Shown here in pieces: positions 1 through 8,616 of a DNA stretch of 64,000 nucleotides. The position numbers were made by a program, and so were the translations under genes. Under the pieces are notes generated by a model. It was given only the letters and a program-made list of their open reading frames with translations, did no database searches and was not told where the DNA came from. This DNA comes from an uncultured Lachnospiraceae bacterium (GTDB taxonomy: Bacteria > Bacillota > Clostridia > Lachnospirales > Lachnospiraceae). Each line of letters starts with the position of its first letter. The first letter of the stretch is position 1. Location: positions 33,307-97,306 of the forward strand of contig CAJTVT010000004.1 in assembly GCA_910580015.1 (NCBI GenBank), read 5' to 3'.

Positions 1-20
1 CCCCGTTGCTTGCAGCGGGG
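1..20. terminator. GC-rich hairpin at left window edge
   Basis: A 9-bp inverted repeat (CCCCGTTGC against GCAGCGGGG, with one G-T wobble) lies 25 bases before rdrA. It could be the 3' hairpin of the gene left of the window or a leader hairpin. Only a short, imperfect T-rich stretch (TATTTGATTT) follows, so a rho-independent terminator is possible but not firm. Confidence 0.35.
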
Positions 21-45
21 TATTTGATTTGAGAGGAGGAAGAAA

Positions 46-2757
46 ATGATAGACAACGATAAGGAAGACAGAATGCTCAAGGATGGAGTGAGCCTGAATA
101 TCAATAGTACTGGGCCGCATTATGAACATATCAGCGAATTTTCCAACTCTTTTTTTAAGTTGGTATATAAGAGGGCATTTCTGCAGGTAGACGATATTAT
201 CAGTAATTTTAATCAGAACAATGAATATGGGTTGGGGAAATATGTACCTTCCTATTATGCGGATAACAAGGCGGGCGTAGGCAAAGGATTTGATAGATTC
301 TCGAATATTATTACTTTTGCGGGCAAACGTGGTTCAGGAAAGACCTCTGCGATGTTGTCTTTTATGGACGCGTTAAAACATTACTATGGATATAAGAAAA
401 GGAATGGAGAGGAACTGTTTTATACGTTTAAGTATGTAGATAATCCCTTGTTTACCTGTCTGGATTGTATTGACGGTTCTTTGCTGGAACATGGGGAAGA
501 TATTTTTAAGGTGGTTCTTGCTCAGATCTATCAGAAATTTATCGACCTTGATGAAAGGGGTGGGATCAGCAAAGGAGAGGATTTTGCGTTTAAGAAGAGG
601 GAGCTTTTCCAAAAATTAGAGGGGATTTACGGAACGGTCTGCGAGATTGAGAATATGGAAAATAGGTATCAGGGAGCGTCGGAATCCCATATGAGTAATC
701 TGCAAAGCCTTTCCAGCAGCCAGAAAGTGAAAAGAGATTTTGAGGATTTGATAAAAAAGTTCACGTTTCTGATGAAATATGAACGGCGCGGTATGGTGGA
801 GGAAAGCCAGGAACATTATGTGATTATCAGCATAGACGATATTGATTTGAATATCAGCAATGGGTTTTCCATGTTGGAAAAAATCCATAGATATTGTATG
901 GTGGAGAATGTTATCGTGTTATTGTCGGTTGATATGGAACAGATGCTGTCCATTGTGTCCAAAAGCTTTTATGAAGTTTTGCCGAAAGTGGATAAGATTT
1001 TGATTGAAGGAAACAAGAGAGTCCATGAGCTGGCTACGGATTATCTTAGTAAGGTAATGCCGGTAAATTATCGGATTTTTGTACCGTGCCTGAGCAGCCA
1101 TTATTCAACAAATGGGTTATTCTTACCAAAAGAAAAATCTGGTGTTAAGCGGGCTGTATTTTGGAAGCTGTACAGAAGAATTGGCATTTACTTTGATTCT
1201 CAGGGGATCAAGCAGCATTTTTACGAATCTAAATCCATGCGGCAGCTCACCTGTTTTTATCTGATGCTGGAGTCTATGGAACATATTAGTCTGGATGATG
1301 TGTATTTTAAAAGTGAGATAACACAAGAACAAAGAGAATCATTGATTCAGATATGGGAGGAAAATTACAGGATTTTGACGGAGGAGTTGTCAAACAGAAT
1401 TGTACTGGAAGAACTTCATATCGATAGAGAAGTTGACGAGATCTGTAAAATCATTGAAAAACAGGATATTAGCCGTGCCAAAGATGAGGTGGTTAATTTC
1501 TGTTATAATAAAATCGGAAGCGCATCTTCAGAGAACAATCAGATTGAGATGAGGAATAGGGAAGTACATATGGAAAACTGCACATATGGGCAGCTAGTAG
1601 AAGCCCTCTATGAACTGGGTCGTATAAACAGGAATAAATATAAGCCTTTGGTCCGTTATCTTCTTGGGTATTTTTCCTATGCTTTTACCAAAACCTATAT
1701 TTATGAAAAGCTTGAGGTTGAAAACGATGGAAAGAGGCTCATGCAAAAGGGAGCTTTTAAATCTTTGGTTGGTGGGAATATTGTAGATGACTGGTCGATG
1801 TTTCTTATGCCAAATACAGTGAGAAATCGCAATATGGATGTGGATGAACAGGGAGCAGCAAGCGGGGATAAAAGCAATAAAGTTTTAGAGTATTTTTCAA
1901 ATTACAGAGGGGTTACGTTGGCGAATATGTTTTCCTTTCCATTAGAAAAGAAAGGGAGGCTGGAATCAGAAGAACGGGTATTCCGGTATGTGGCTGAGAT
2001 GATTCAGAATATGGAGCTGTTATTTTTGTTTTTTACGAATATCAGGGAAGAAGGGCAAAAAGGAAACATCAATATAAAATCAGATTCGTTTCTTTGGAAA
2101 TTTCGAGTTTATAAAACGGAAGATATGAATAGCTGGATTAGTTTTGATCCGCGGGTAGAAAACTTTTCTGAGATCGCACTTTCAGGGGACTACAGCGTAC
2201 TGAATTTTGTTGGAAATTCTATGGATGCAGTTAAATTGCTGACAAAATTTGAAAATGGATTGGCGTTTTGCTTGGCTGGAGAGTATGGATTATTGGAACA
2301 GATGGAAAGTGGCGAAGAAAAATTAAAGGCGGATTTCGAGAAAACATTAAATGATTATTCATTGAAGATAAAGTTTGAGGAATGGGAAGATAAGTTTGGA
2401 ACTCCTGCGCTTCCTCTGCCATTGTATTGGTTCGATCTTACCTATAATATTCTAAAAAGAATGAAGCGCGCCATGAGTGAAGAGTTTATTGTCTCCTCTA
2501 AGACCGAGAATATGTTTTTTTGCATTCAAAAGCTGTATGAGAATATTGTGGACCAATTAAAAGAGCAGGAAAGCTTTTATTCACTCAAGGGTATGAAACC
2601 AGATGAAAGCTCGTATGAGTATCAGTTAGCGGAGAGATTCACAACATGTCCTGTGGTGGATTATTTCTTAGGCGTTACAAGGAATGGCGAAGAGGAGAAG
2701 CGGAAAAGCTTTATCAGCGAAGTGATGGTGCAATTGAAGAATTATTCAAAGGCATAA
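46..2757 (+). CDS. rdrA: RADAR anti-phage ATPase RdrA
   Basis: A 903-aa P-loop ATPase. Residues 93-101 form a Walker A motif (GKRGSGKTS) and residues 259-267 a Walker B strand (VIISIDDID). The C-terminal two thirds are largely helical with no other motif I recognise. The start has a strong AGGAGGA box 6 bases upstream. Ten bases downstream begins an adenosine-deaminase-fold gene, and a SLATT membrane gene follows. This order and these sizes match RADAR (RdrA-RdrB-RdrD), in which RdrA forms a ring that partners the RdrB deaminase and the system responds to phage infection. The family call rests mainly on context plus the P-loop, since RdrA is otherwise divergent; alone it could be called a KAP/STAND-like NTPase. 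Its codon use looks somewhat more AT-rich than the core genes to the right, which fits a transferred defence module. Confidence 0.85.
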   Translation: MIDNDKEDRMLKDGVSLNINSTGPHYEHISEFSNSFFKLVYKRAFLQVDDIISNFNQNNEYGLGKYVPSYYADNKAGVGKGFDRFSNIITFAGKRGSGKTSAMLSFMDALKHYYGYKKRNGEELFYTFKYVDNPLFTCLDCIDGSLLEHGEDIFKVVLAQIYQKFIDLDERGGISKGEDFAFKKRELFQKLEGIYGTVCEIENMENRYQGASESHMSNLQSLSSSQKVKRDFEDLIKKFTFLMKYERRGMVEESQEHYVIISIDDIDLNISNGFSMLEKIHRYCMVENVIVLLSVDMEQMLSIVSKSFYEVLPKVDKILIEGNKRVHELATDYLSKVMPVNYRIFVPCLSSHYSTNGLFLPKEKSGVKRAVFWKLYRRIGIYFDSQGIKQHFYESKSMRQLTCFYLMLESMEHISLDDVYFKSEITQEQRESLIQIWEENYRILTEELSNRIVLEELHIDREVDEICKIIEKQDISRAKDEVVNFCYNKIGSASSENNQIEMRNREVHMENCTYGQLVEALYELGRINRNKYKPLVRYLLGYFSYAFTKTYIYEKLEVENDGKRLMQKGAFKSLVGGNIVDDWSMFLMPNTVRNRNMDVDEQGAASGDKSNKVLEYFSNYRGVTLANMFSFPLEKKGRLESEERVFRYVAEMIQNMELLFLFFTNIREEGQKGNINIKSDSFLWKFRVYKTEDMNSWISFDPRVENFSEIALSGDYSVLNFVGNSMDAVKLLTKFENGLAFCLAGEYGLLEQMESGEEKLKADFEKTLNDYSLKIKFEEWEDKFGTPALPLPLYWFDLTYNILKRMKRAMSEEFIVSSKTENMFFCIQKLYENIVDQLKEQESFYSLKGMKPDESSYEYQLAERFTTCPVVDYFLGVTRNGEEEKRKSFISEVMVQLKNYSKA

Positions 2758-2767
2758 GGGATGTGCG

Positions 2768-5700
2768 ATGAAGAATTTAGAGACGATTATTGAATTATTT
2801 TATAAAAGAATCCCCGTTCAGCAAGTGATTGAGGACAAAATGGAAATTGACGATTTTGATCAGGAGGAGTTTATCAGGCTGGTAAATGCATATATGTTTT
2901 ATTACAGTGAGAATGAGTCATGGAATCTCTTAAAATATTTTCTGGATGTGTTTGAGGAGGCTGCGAAAAGGGAGGGCCGGAGGATTTCAAAGAGGCTGAA
3001 TGTATTTGAACCGTTATTTTATTATGCTCGTGAGTTCCTTTTGATATGTGACAATGAGATTTGCTGCCGTTATTCCCAGTTGATGTCATGGAGAAAAATT
3101 ACGACAGAGTTGAGTGAGGATTTGCTTGTCACAGCATTTTTGGCGAGAGAGCTGACTCATGATGAAATGAGGATGCGGGGATTCGCCTGGAAATCAGTGA
3201 TAGACCATAACAATATGCAGTTAAAAGCAGTTGTTAGCAGGGGGATTTCTGAGAATCATTTTCATTTGAACGGAGCGGCTCCTATTTTTCAAATTTCCTG
3301 GTTAAGTCTTATGAATAATGTGAATATTTCTAAACTGGGGGAATATTTGCGCACTTATGATAAAGATCGCCGCTATACGAATGCAGCTTATAACAGTGCA
3401 TATCGGGAGAGATCATTTCATGAAAAATATATGCAGGCAGCGTTGATACGTTTGCTCTTATATTGTAAGATTTGTGGAAAGCGTCTTCGGATCGGGAAGT
3501 ATGAGGCGACAGTATCAGAGATCCAAGAACATGTTGTATTTCCAGTTTTCCGATCCAAGAGATATGGAATAGAACCCTGTCTGACAAGGGATATAGCAGA
3601 TAAAATTGTGGAGAAACTGCTTGAAGGTGATCGAGAGAAAAATGGCAAAGAGAAGTGGGAGCAAAAAAGGAGTGCGGTGAAAGGGCAATGGGATTACTGC
3701 GCTTTCTGGGAGGTTGTTTTATATGTGATAGAAAGCAGTATAGATTCACCTGATTGGAAAGAAATATGGAATTTAAATTTAACATTGAGAGAGCTATTGG
3801 AGGGGCCTGGAGGGGCTTGTCTGCTTGACAAGTCCCAGGTTGCCAGCGTAGTAAGAAACAGTTCTCTTTTGCCCCTGTCACAACTATTTTTGAGACTGTT
3901 TTTTTTGGCGGAAAAACTTCCGCTGGAGGATATAGGCAAACTCTTTATGGAACGGAAAAACTATGAGATTCTCTGGGAGAGAAAAACCTTGGAGAATGTA
4001 AAGGCGTTGCTGAAAGAGCCAGAGAATCTGGTATGCCAGCAGGATTCTTTGCAGGCTCTGCTCGATGTATTTCGTCTGGGAGATTTTGAAAATATCGATG
4101 GTTATAAAAACCTGGATTACATTTTGGAACATATGAAATTTAAAGGTTCGGATCAGGAAACAGATAATTTTATTTTTTCTGGTGAGCGTTGGCTGATGTA
4201 TAATATGTTAAGAAAGGTTTACTTAAGTGACAAAGAATACAGGGAATATAATAATTTATTTTATGCATATTTATTGATTAAAGAGAGTGTGCGTTCGGAA
4301 TTGATTCAATCGAATAAGAATGTAGGTTTTAAGAATTTTGACAAATATCAAAAGCGTAAGGGAGATTTGCTTGCAGATGAAATTTATAGGAAAGAGTTTA
4401 CCAGACATGCAATTTCGAACAGTCTAGTGTCACAAAATATACGAAAAATAGAACTCAGGATCTCGCCGGAAAATGATACAAAAAAATTGTGCCATCGGAT
4501 ACAGGAGTTGGATCAACTGGTTCTTCCAGATCAAGGATGGAAGAAAAATATGTTCTATACGATACATTTTATAAAGTCCCCAGAAAAGCCAGAAGATACG
4601 CCTCTTTTGCACTACCGTCATTATCAAAGGCGTAAGTATATAGAGAAACAGGCATATGCGTTATCAGGGCTTCGGGAAAAGTGGCCGAAGGTTGGGGAGC
4701 GGATTTTGGGAATCGATGCTGCTGCAAATGAAATTGGGTGTCGCCCAGAAGTGTTTGCATCCGTATTCCGTTATCTGAAAAACCATAGATATCGATATTA
4801 TACAGGTGATGGGATAGTAAAGCTTCCGCAGTTAAGAGCTACCTATCATGTGGGAGAAGATTTTTTGGATTTGGCAGATGGATTAAGGGCGATTGATGAG
4901 GCAATCTTGTTTTTGAATCTGGAATCTGGAGATCGGCTTGGACATGCCCTTGCTTTGGGAATTGACGTTAGAGAATGGTATCAAAGTAAGGGGACGCGGA
5001 TAGCATTGCCAGTTCAGGATTATCTTGATAACCTGGTATGGGTCTTTCATAAGCTCATTCAGTATGATATCCATAATTTTGAGAATCTAAAGGAGTGGAT
5101 ACGAGGAGAATTTACGATCATGTTTGGACATATTTATCGGGAGAACATGAAACAGAAGGAAATAGATATCATTTACGAAAATTTTTTAAAAAAGAAAGAT
5201 AAAAGAAAATACGAAAAAAATACAAGGCAGATGGATTTTGGGATCTTTCATTATTATTACGCATGGCAGCTTCGCGGAGATGATCCGGTATTGTATGAAT
5301 TGGGATACTTCAATGAAAATTATTACATCGGAAGACAGGAAGAATTTCGAGTGAATTTTCACTATTTAAAGGGGTTTCAGAAGAGAGAAATCCCAGAGGC
5401 TGCGTTGTTGTATTACATGTATCATTTTAACGAAGGGGTGAGGAAAACAGGAAGAAAGACGAAAGAAATTGTAATATCAGAAAATTATATCGAGGCGATC
5501 GCAGTGATCCAGAAGATTATGCAGAAAGAGATAGCGCAAAGAGGCACTGCGGTTGAAACAAATCCTTCTTCTAATTATCTGATTGGAACTTTTCGTCAGT
5601 ATGAAAAACATCCGATCATACATTTTTATAATAAAGGGTTGGTTCACGATCCCAAACAGCTAAAAAACTGCCCACAGTTGTCTGTCTCTATTAATACGGA

Positions 5701-5917
5701 TGATCAAGGGGTATTCAGCACCTCTCTGGAAAATGAATATGCGTTGATGGCATGCGCTCTGGAGTCTGTGCAGGATGAAGAAGGCGAGCCTGTATACAAC
5801 AGGGACGATATCTTAGAATGGTTGGACAGAATCCGGATTATGGGGAATGAACAGAGTTTTGGATGGAATTTGGAAGAAAGAAAAGAGGATAGGAGAGAGG
5901 CGGAACACAGAAGATAA
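2768..5917 (+). CDS. rdrB: RADAR adenosine deaminase-like effector RdrB
   Basis: A 1049-aa protein with dispersed adenosine-deaminase signatures in the correct order: the metal-binding HxH (H164, H166 in ENHFHLNGA), the HxGE motif (H694, E697 in YHVGED), the GDRLGHA motif (H726), and the terminal INTDD motif (D978, D979). All zinc ligands and catalytic residues of the fold therefore appear intact. More than 500 residues separate HxH from HVGED, far more than in metabolic adenosine deaminase, as expected for RdrB with its large insertions. In RADAR, RdrB deaminates adenosine-containing substrates (RNA adenosine or ATP/dATP have both been reported) together with RdrA during phage infection. It starts 10 bases after rdrA with a weak upstream box (GGGATGTGCG), suggesting translational coupling. 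It is long for RdrB as I know the family. Housekeeping purine salvage is unlikely given the size and neighbours. Confidence 0.9.
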   Translation: MKNLETIIELFYKRIPVQQVIEDKMEIDDFDQEEFIRLVNAYMFYYSENESWNLLKYFLDVFEEAAKREGRRISKRLNVFEPLFYYAREFLLICDNEICCRYSQLMSWRKITTELSEDLLVTAFLARELTHDEMRMRGFAWKSVIDHNNMQLKAVVSRGISENHFHLNGAAPIFQISWLSLMNNVNISKLGEYLRTYDKDRRYTNAAYNSAYRERSFHEKYMQAALIRLLLYCKICGKRLRIGKYEATVSEIQEHVVFPVFRSKRYGIEPCLTRDIADKIVEKLLEGDREKNGKEKWEQKRSAVKGQWDYCAFWEVVLYVIESSIDSPDWKEIWNLNLTLRELLEGPGGACLLDKSQVASVVRNSSLLPLSQLFLRLFFLAEKLPLEDIGKLFMERKNYEILWERKTLENVKALLKEPENLVCQQDSLQALLDVFRLGDFENIDGYKNLDYILEHMKFKGSDQETDNFIFSGERWLMYNMLRKVYLSDKEYREYNNLFYAYLLIKESVRSELIQSNKNVGFKNFDKYQKRKGDLLADEIYRKEFTRHAISNSLVSQNIRKIELRISPENDTKKLCHRIQELDQLVLPDQGWKKNMFYTIHFIKSPEKPEDTPLLHYRHYQRRKYIEKQAYALSGLREKWPKVGERILGIDAAANEIGCRPEVFASVFRYLKNHRYRYYTGDGIVKLPQLRATYHVGEDFLDLADGLRAIDEAILFLNLESGDRLGHALALGIDVREWYQSKGTRIALPVQDYLDNLVWVFHKLIQYDIHNFENLKEWIRGEFTIMFGHIYRENMKQKEIDIIYENFLKKKDKRKYEKNTRQMDFGIFHYYYAWQLRGDDPVLYELGYFNENYYIGRQEEFRVNFHYLKGFQKREIPEAALLYYMYHFNEGVRKTGRKTKEIVISENYIEAIAVIQKIMQKEIAQRGTAVETNPSSNYLIGTFRQYEKHPIIHFYNKGLVHDPKQLKNCPQLSVSINTDDQGVFSTSLENEYALMACALESVQDEEGEPVYNRDDILEWLDRIRIMGNEQSFGWNLEERKEDRREAEHRR

Positions 5918-6067
5918 GGGGGAAAGAAAAAAGAAGGAAAAAGCAAACACACATTTTTCCACCTTTGTGTTTGAGTCTGAAATGAAACTACAAATATTTT
6001 TGCTTGAGGCTTGGTGCAAATTAGGAAAAGAACGTTTAGTGCGTGATTCAGAGTCAGGGGGAGACGG

Positions 6068-6649
6068 ATGGAACAGAGAAAAGAGAAGCTACTGGATCAA
6101 ACCCAGGAATTGTATGAAAAATGGAACGGCCGATGGTTGGCAGAGCCAGGCAGCCGGGAATTAAATATATTTTATGCTATGTTTCAGTGCGTTTACGAAT
6201 ATACTCTCTCTGCGAAGGAATATAATAAGAAAATGAATTTTCGATGGAAAGTAATATTTCTGTTTGTCTTGTCAGGCTTGTGGCTCTTTTATGCAGCCAT
6301 TCTGATAAAATTTATATTTTTTTCACATGAGAAAGCGCAGTTGTCTTGGGTAGAAAGCGGTTTGAGTCTGGTTTTGCTTTTTTTCCTAAGCAGTATCATT
6401 TCAAAATGGCTGGATATCAAGAAATATCAGGAAACCTGGGCAAGGTATTCCTGGCAGCAGCATCAGATGGAAATGGAAATGATACGTTTTGTCAGTAATA
6501 TAGAACCATACAATGGGGTGAATAAAAAGCAGGAGTTTGTGAAAAATATTTCAGAAATATGGGGGAAGAATATAGAAAAATTTGTACATAATATGGAAGA
6601 GAAAGAAAAGGGACTGATGGATATCTTTGACAATATCAAGACAAAATAA
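6068..6649 (+). CDS. rdrD: SLATT-domain membrane protein RdrD
   Basis: A 193-aa protein with an N-terminal helix, two transmembrane segments at about residues 61-85 and 94-113, and a cytosolic helical tail. The stretch directly after TM2 (KYQETWARYSWQQHQMEME) carries the KYxETWxR signature of SLATT proteins, predicted to act as pores or membrane effectors next to nucleotide-based immune systems. A subset of RADAR loci encode such a protein as an accessory component, and its place right after rdrB fits that role. The chosen start has an AGGGGGA box 5 bases upstream; a longer overlapping frame that begins inside rdrB lacks such a signal. The 150-bp gap after rdrB shows no clear promoter, so co-transcription is likely. 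Toxicity and trigger are not visible in the sequence. Confidence 0.85.
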   Translation: MEQRKEKLLDQTQELYEKWNGRWLAEPGSRELNIFYAMFQCVYEYTLSAKEYNKKMNFRWKVIFLFVLSGLWLFYAAILIKFIFFSHEKAQLSWVESGLSLVLLFFLSSIISKWLDIKKYQETWARYSWQQHQMEMEMIRFVSNIEPYNGVNKKQEFVKNISEIWGKNIEKFVHNMEEKEKGLMDIFDNIKTK

Positions 6650-6701
6650 GCAAGATTGTGTCCGATAATGCTTTCATAATCAATGTATTGTATAAAAATT
6701 C

Positions 6702-6733
6702 CAACATTGGATAACCTATCAAAAAGAATGTTG
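6702..6733. repeat. short inverted repeat between RADAR and the transporter gene
   Basis: CAACATT at 6702-6708 is repeated inverted as AATGTTG at 6727-6733, directly before the ribosome binding site of the next gene. It may be a weak hairpin or an operator. No T-run follows, so it is not a standard terminator. Confidence 0.3.
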
Positions 6734-6747
6734 TTAGGAGGGATCGA

Positions 6748-7179
6748 ATGATTGGAATTTTTATTGCGCTTTTATCAGGAGCTTTGATGAGCGTCCAAGG
6801 AGTATTTAACACAGAAGTGACCAAGGGAACCAGTATGTGGGTCAGTACAAGCTGGGTACAATTTTCTGCGCTTGTGGTCTGTCTTGGCGCTTGGCTGTTT
6901 GCAGATCGCAGCAGCTTTTTGGGGCTTTTTCAGGTGCAACCCAAGTATATGTTGCTTGGCGGGGTGATTGGAGCGTTTATTACTTATACGGTGATAAAGG
7001 CCATGGCATCTCTGGGTCCCGCCCAGGCGGTAATGCTGATCGTGGTTTCCCAATTGATTATTGCATATGTGATTGAACTGTTTGGAATGTTCGGTGTGGA
7101 CAAACAGCCTTTTGCATGGCGCAGAGTGTTGGGAATGGCAATCTGCATTGGTGGGATTATTTTATTTAAGTGGGAGTAA
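6748..7179 (+). CDS. DMT superfamily small transporter (DUF606/YdcZ type)
   Basis: A 143-aa, very hydrophobic protein with four to five predicted transmembrane helices. It starts MIGIFIALLSGALMSVQGVF and keeps the internal pattern GGVIGAFITY and the final helix followed by KWE that I associate with DUF606/YdcZ proteins, small EamA-like members of the drug/metabolite transporter superfamily. These are half-size and probably work as dimers; substrates are mostly unknown. A TTAGGAGGG box sits just upstream of the ATG. The gene stands alone between the RADAR module and comEA, and a promoter for comEA follows it. I cannot assign a substrate. Confidence 0.8.
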   Translation: MIGIFIALLSGALMSVQGVFNTEVTKGTSMWVSTSWVQFSALVVCLGAWLFADRSSFLGLFQVQPKYMLLGGVIGAFITYTVIKAMASLGPAQAVMLIVVSQLIIAYVIELFGMFGVDKQPFAWRRVLGMAICIGGIILFKWE

Positions 7180-7196
7180 AAAATTTTAAAATACTC

Positions 7197-7225
7197 TTGT
7201 AATAAATTAAGAATTTCGTTACAAT
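7197..7225 (+). promoter_or_regulatory. sigma-A type promoter for comEA
   Basis: TTGTAA (7197-7202) and TACAAT (7220-7225) are separated by 17 bases and lie 59 bases before the comEA start. The match to the vegetative consensus is good, especially the -10 box. Confidence 0.6.
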
Positions 7226-7284
7226 GAAATGGATTCGTGAATAAGGCTTTTCTCATTCTGGAAATACAGAAAGGTGGGAAAAGT

Positions 7285-7902
7285 ATGAAGAAAATAAAAG
7301 ATATCATATTCATTCTGACGTTTATAGTCCTTATGCCAGCCTGCGCAGGAGCAGATCCAGAATCCGAAGGAATTTTTGTGACGAAAGTTCAGGAAGACTC
7401 CGAGAACACTTACCAGGACCCACAGAATACGGAGAAGGGGACAGAGAATTTTGAGAAAGCGGCATTGCCAGAAGAAATTTATGTTCAGATTCTAGGCGCA
7501 GTGCAGAAGCCAGGGGTCTATGAACTGCCAGAAGGCAGTCGAGTATTCCAGGCTGTGGAGCTTGCTGGTGGTCTTACAGAGGAAGCAGATGAGAATAGTC
7601 TCAATCAGGCTGAGGTTTTGGAAGATGGGCAAATGATTCAGGTACTGACCACAGAGGAGGCAGAATCTCGGCAGGCAGCGTTGCCAGATGGAAAGCAAGA
7701 GAAGGATGGCAAAATTAACCTGAACACAGCCACCAGGGAAGAGCTTTTGACACTCTCCGGAATAGGGGAAGCCAAGGCAGACAGTATTCTTGCTTGGAGG
7801 GAGGCTCATGGCAGTTTTGCGCAGATTGAAGATTTGATGAAAATAGAAGGAATCAAAGAAGGCGTATTTTCCAAGATAAGGGACTGCGTCAAAGTTCAAT
7901 GA
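7285..7902 (+). CDS. comEA: ComEA-like helix-hairpin-helix DNA-binding lipoprotein
   Basis: A 205-aa protein with an N-terminal signal segment ending in a lipobox-like MPAC, so it is probably membrane-anchored and exposed outside. Residues about 70-130 form an SLBB domain (VYVQ-type start, KPGVYELPEGSRV, AGG), and the C-terminal 65 residues contain paired helix-hairpin-helix motifs (INLNTATREELLTLSGIGEA, then a second one ending in the KV tail). This is the ComEA receptor architecture that binds incoming double-stranded DNA. I chose ATG 7285 because GGTGGG lies just upstream and because the signal peptide starts there; an in-frame GTG 16 codons earlier has no such support. comEC follows after three intervening genes, so the uptake genes are split by a regulatory set. 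Confidence 0.88.
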   Translation: MKKIKDIIFILTFIVLMPACAGADPESEGIFVTKVQEDSENTYQDPQNTEKGTENFEKAALPEEIYVQILGAVQKPGVYELPEGSRVFQAVELAGGLTEEADENSLNQAEVLEDGQMIQVLTTEEAESRQAALPDGKQEKDGKINLNTATREELLTLSGIGEAKADSILAWREAHGSFAQIEDLMKIEGIKEGVFSKIRDCVKVQ

Positions 7903-7911
7903 GGTGAAAGA

Positions 7912-8601
7912 ATGGCAAAGAAGGTTCTTGTAGTCGATGATGAGAAGTTGATAGTGAAGGGGATCCGCTTCAGTCTGGAGCAGGATGGCATGGAAGTGGA
8001 TTGTGCCTATGATGGTGAGGAAGCACTAAAGCTAGCCATGGAGAATACCTATGATCTGATATTGCTTGACATTATGCTGCCCAAGATGGACGGCTTTGTG
8101 GTATGCCAGCACATTCGGGAATTTTCCATGGTGCCCATTGTCATGCTGACTGCAAAAGGGGATGATATGGATAAAATTTTGGGGCTGGAATACGGAGCAG
8201 ATGACTATATCACGAAGCCCTTTAATATCCTGGAAGTTAAGGCTCGGATTAAGGCAATTATGCGAAGGACGTCCCCCAAACAGAAAACAGAAGAAAATCC
8301 AAAAGTGGTAAAAAATGGAGATCTGCGTCTAGATTGCGAGAGCCGTCGTCTGTTCATTCTGGAAAAAGAAATTAATGTTACAGCGAGAGAGTTTGATTTG
8401 TTGGCGTTATTGGTGTTAAGCCCAAACAAAGTGTACAGCCGGGAAAAACTGCTGAATCTTGTATGGGGCAGTGATTATCCGGGGGACGTGCGCACTGTGG
8501 ATGTACATGTGCGGCGTCTTCGTGAGAAGATTGAGGAAAATCCCAGTGAACCCAAGTATGTGCAGACAAAATGGGGTGTGGGATATTATTATCGAGGTTA
8601 A
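7912..8601 (+). CDS. OmpR-family response regulator
   Basis: A 229-aa two-component response regulator. The receiver domain (residues 1-120) has the acidic pair at the N-terminus (VVDDEK), the phospho-acceptor D53 in ILLDIMLPKMDG, and the conserved Thr and Lys (MLTAKG, ITKPFN). The C-terminal winged helix (about 130-229) has the typical RTVDVHVRRLREK recognition helix. It begins 9 bases after comEA with GAGGTGAAAG upstream, and its cognate sensor kinase begins 15 bases after its stop. It should bind direct repeats as a dimer when phosphorylated; targets cannot be read from here. The receiver resembles regulators of the envelope-stress class (YycF/MtrA-like). Confidence 0.93.
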   Translation: MAKKVLVVDDEKLIVKGIRFSLEQDGMEVDCAYDGEEALKLAMENTYDLILLDIMLPKMDGFVVCQHIREFSMVPIVMLTAKGDDMDKILGLEYGADDYITKPFNILEVKARIKAIMRRTSPKQKTEENPKVVKNGDLRLDCESRRLFILEKEINVTAREFDLLALLVLSPNKVYSREKLLNLVWGSDYPGDVRTVDVHVRRLREKIEENPSEPKYVQTKWGVGYYYRG

Positions 8602-8616
8602 GCAGCGGAGACAGAA

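Noticed and set aside
3330..3881. 183-codon open frame antisense to rdrB
   Set aside because: Shadow of the coding strand without start signal or domain features.
5847..6164. A 105-codon open frame spanning the end of rdrB and the start of the SLATT gene
   Set aside because: It overlaps both genes in another frame, has Lys/Glu-rich low-complexity content from purine-rich DNA, and no supported start; the frame from 6068 has membrane helices and a SLATT signature.
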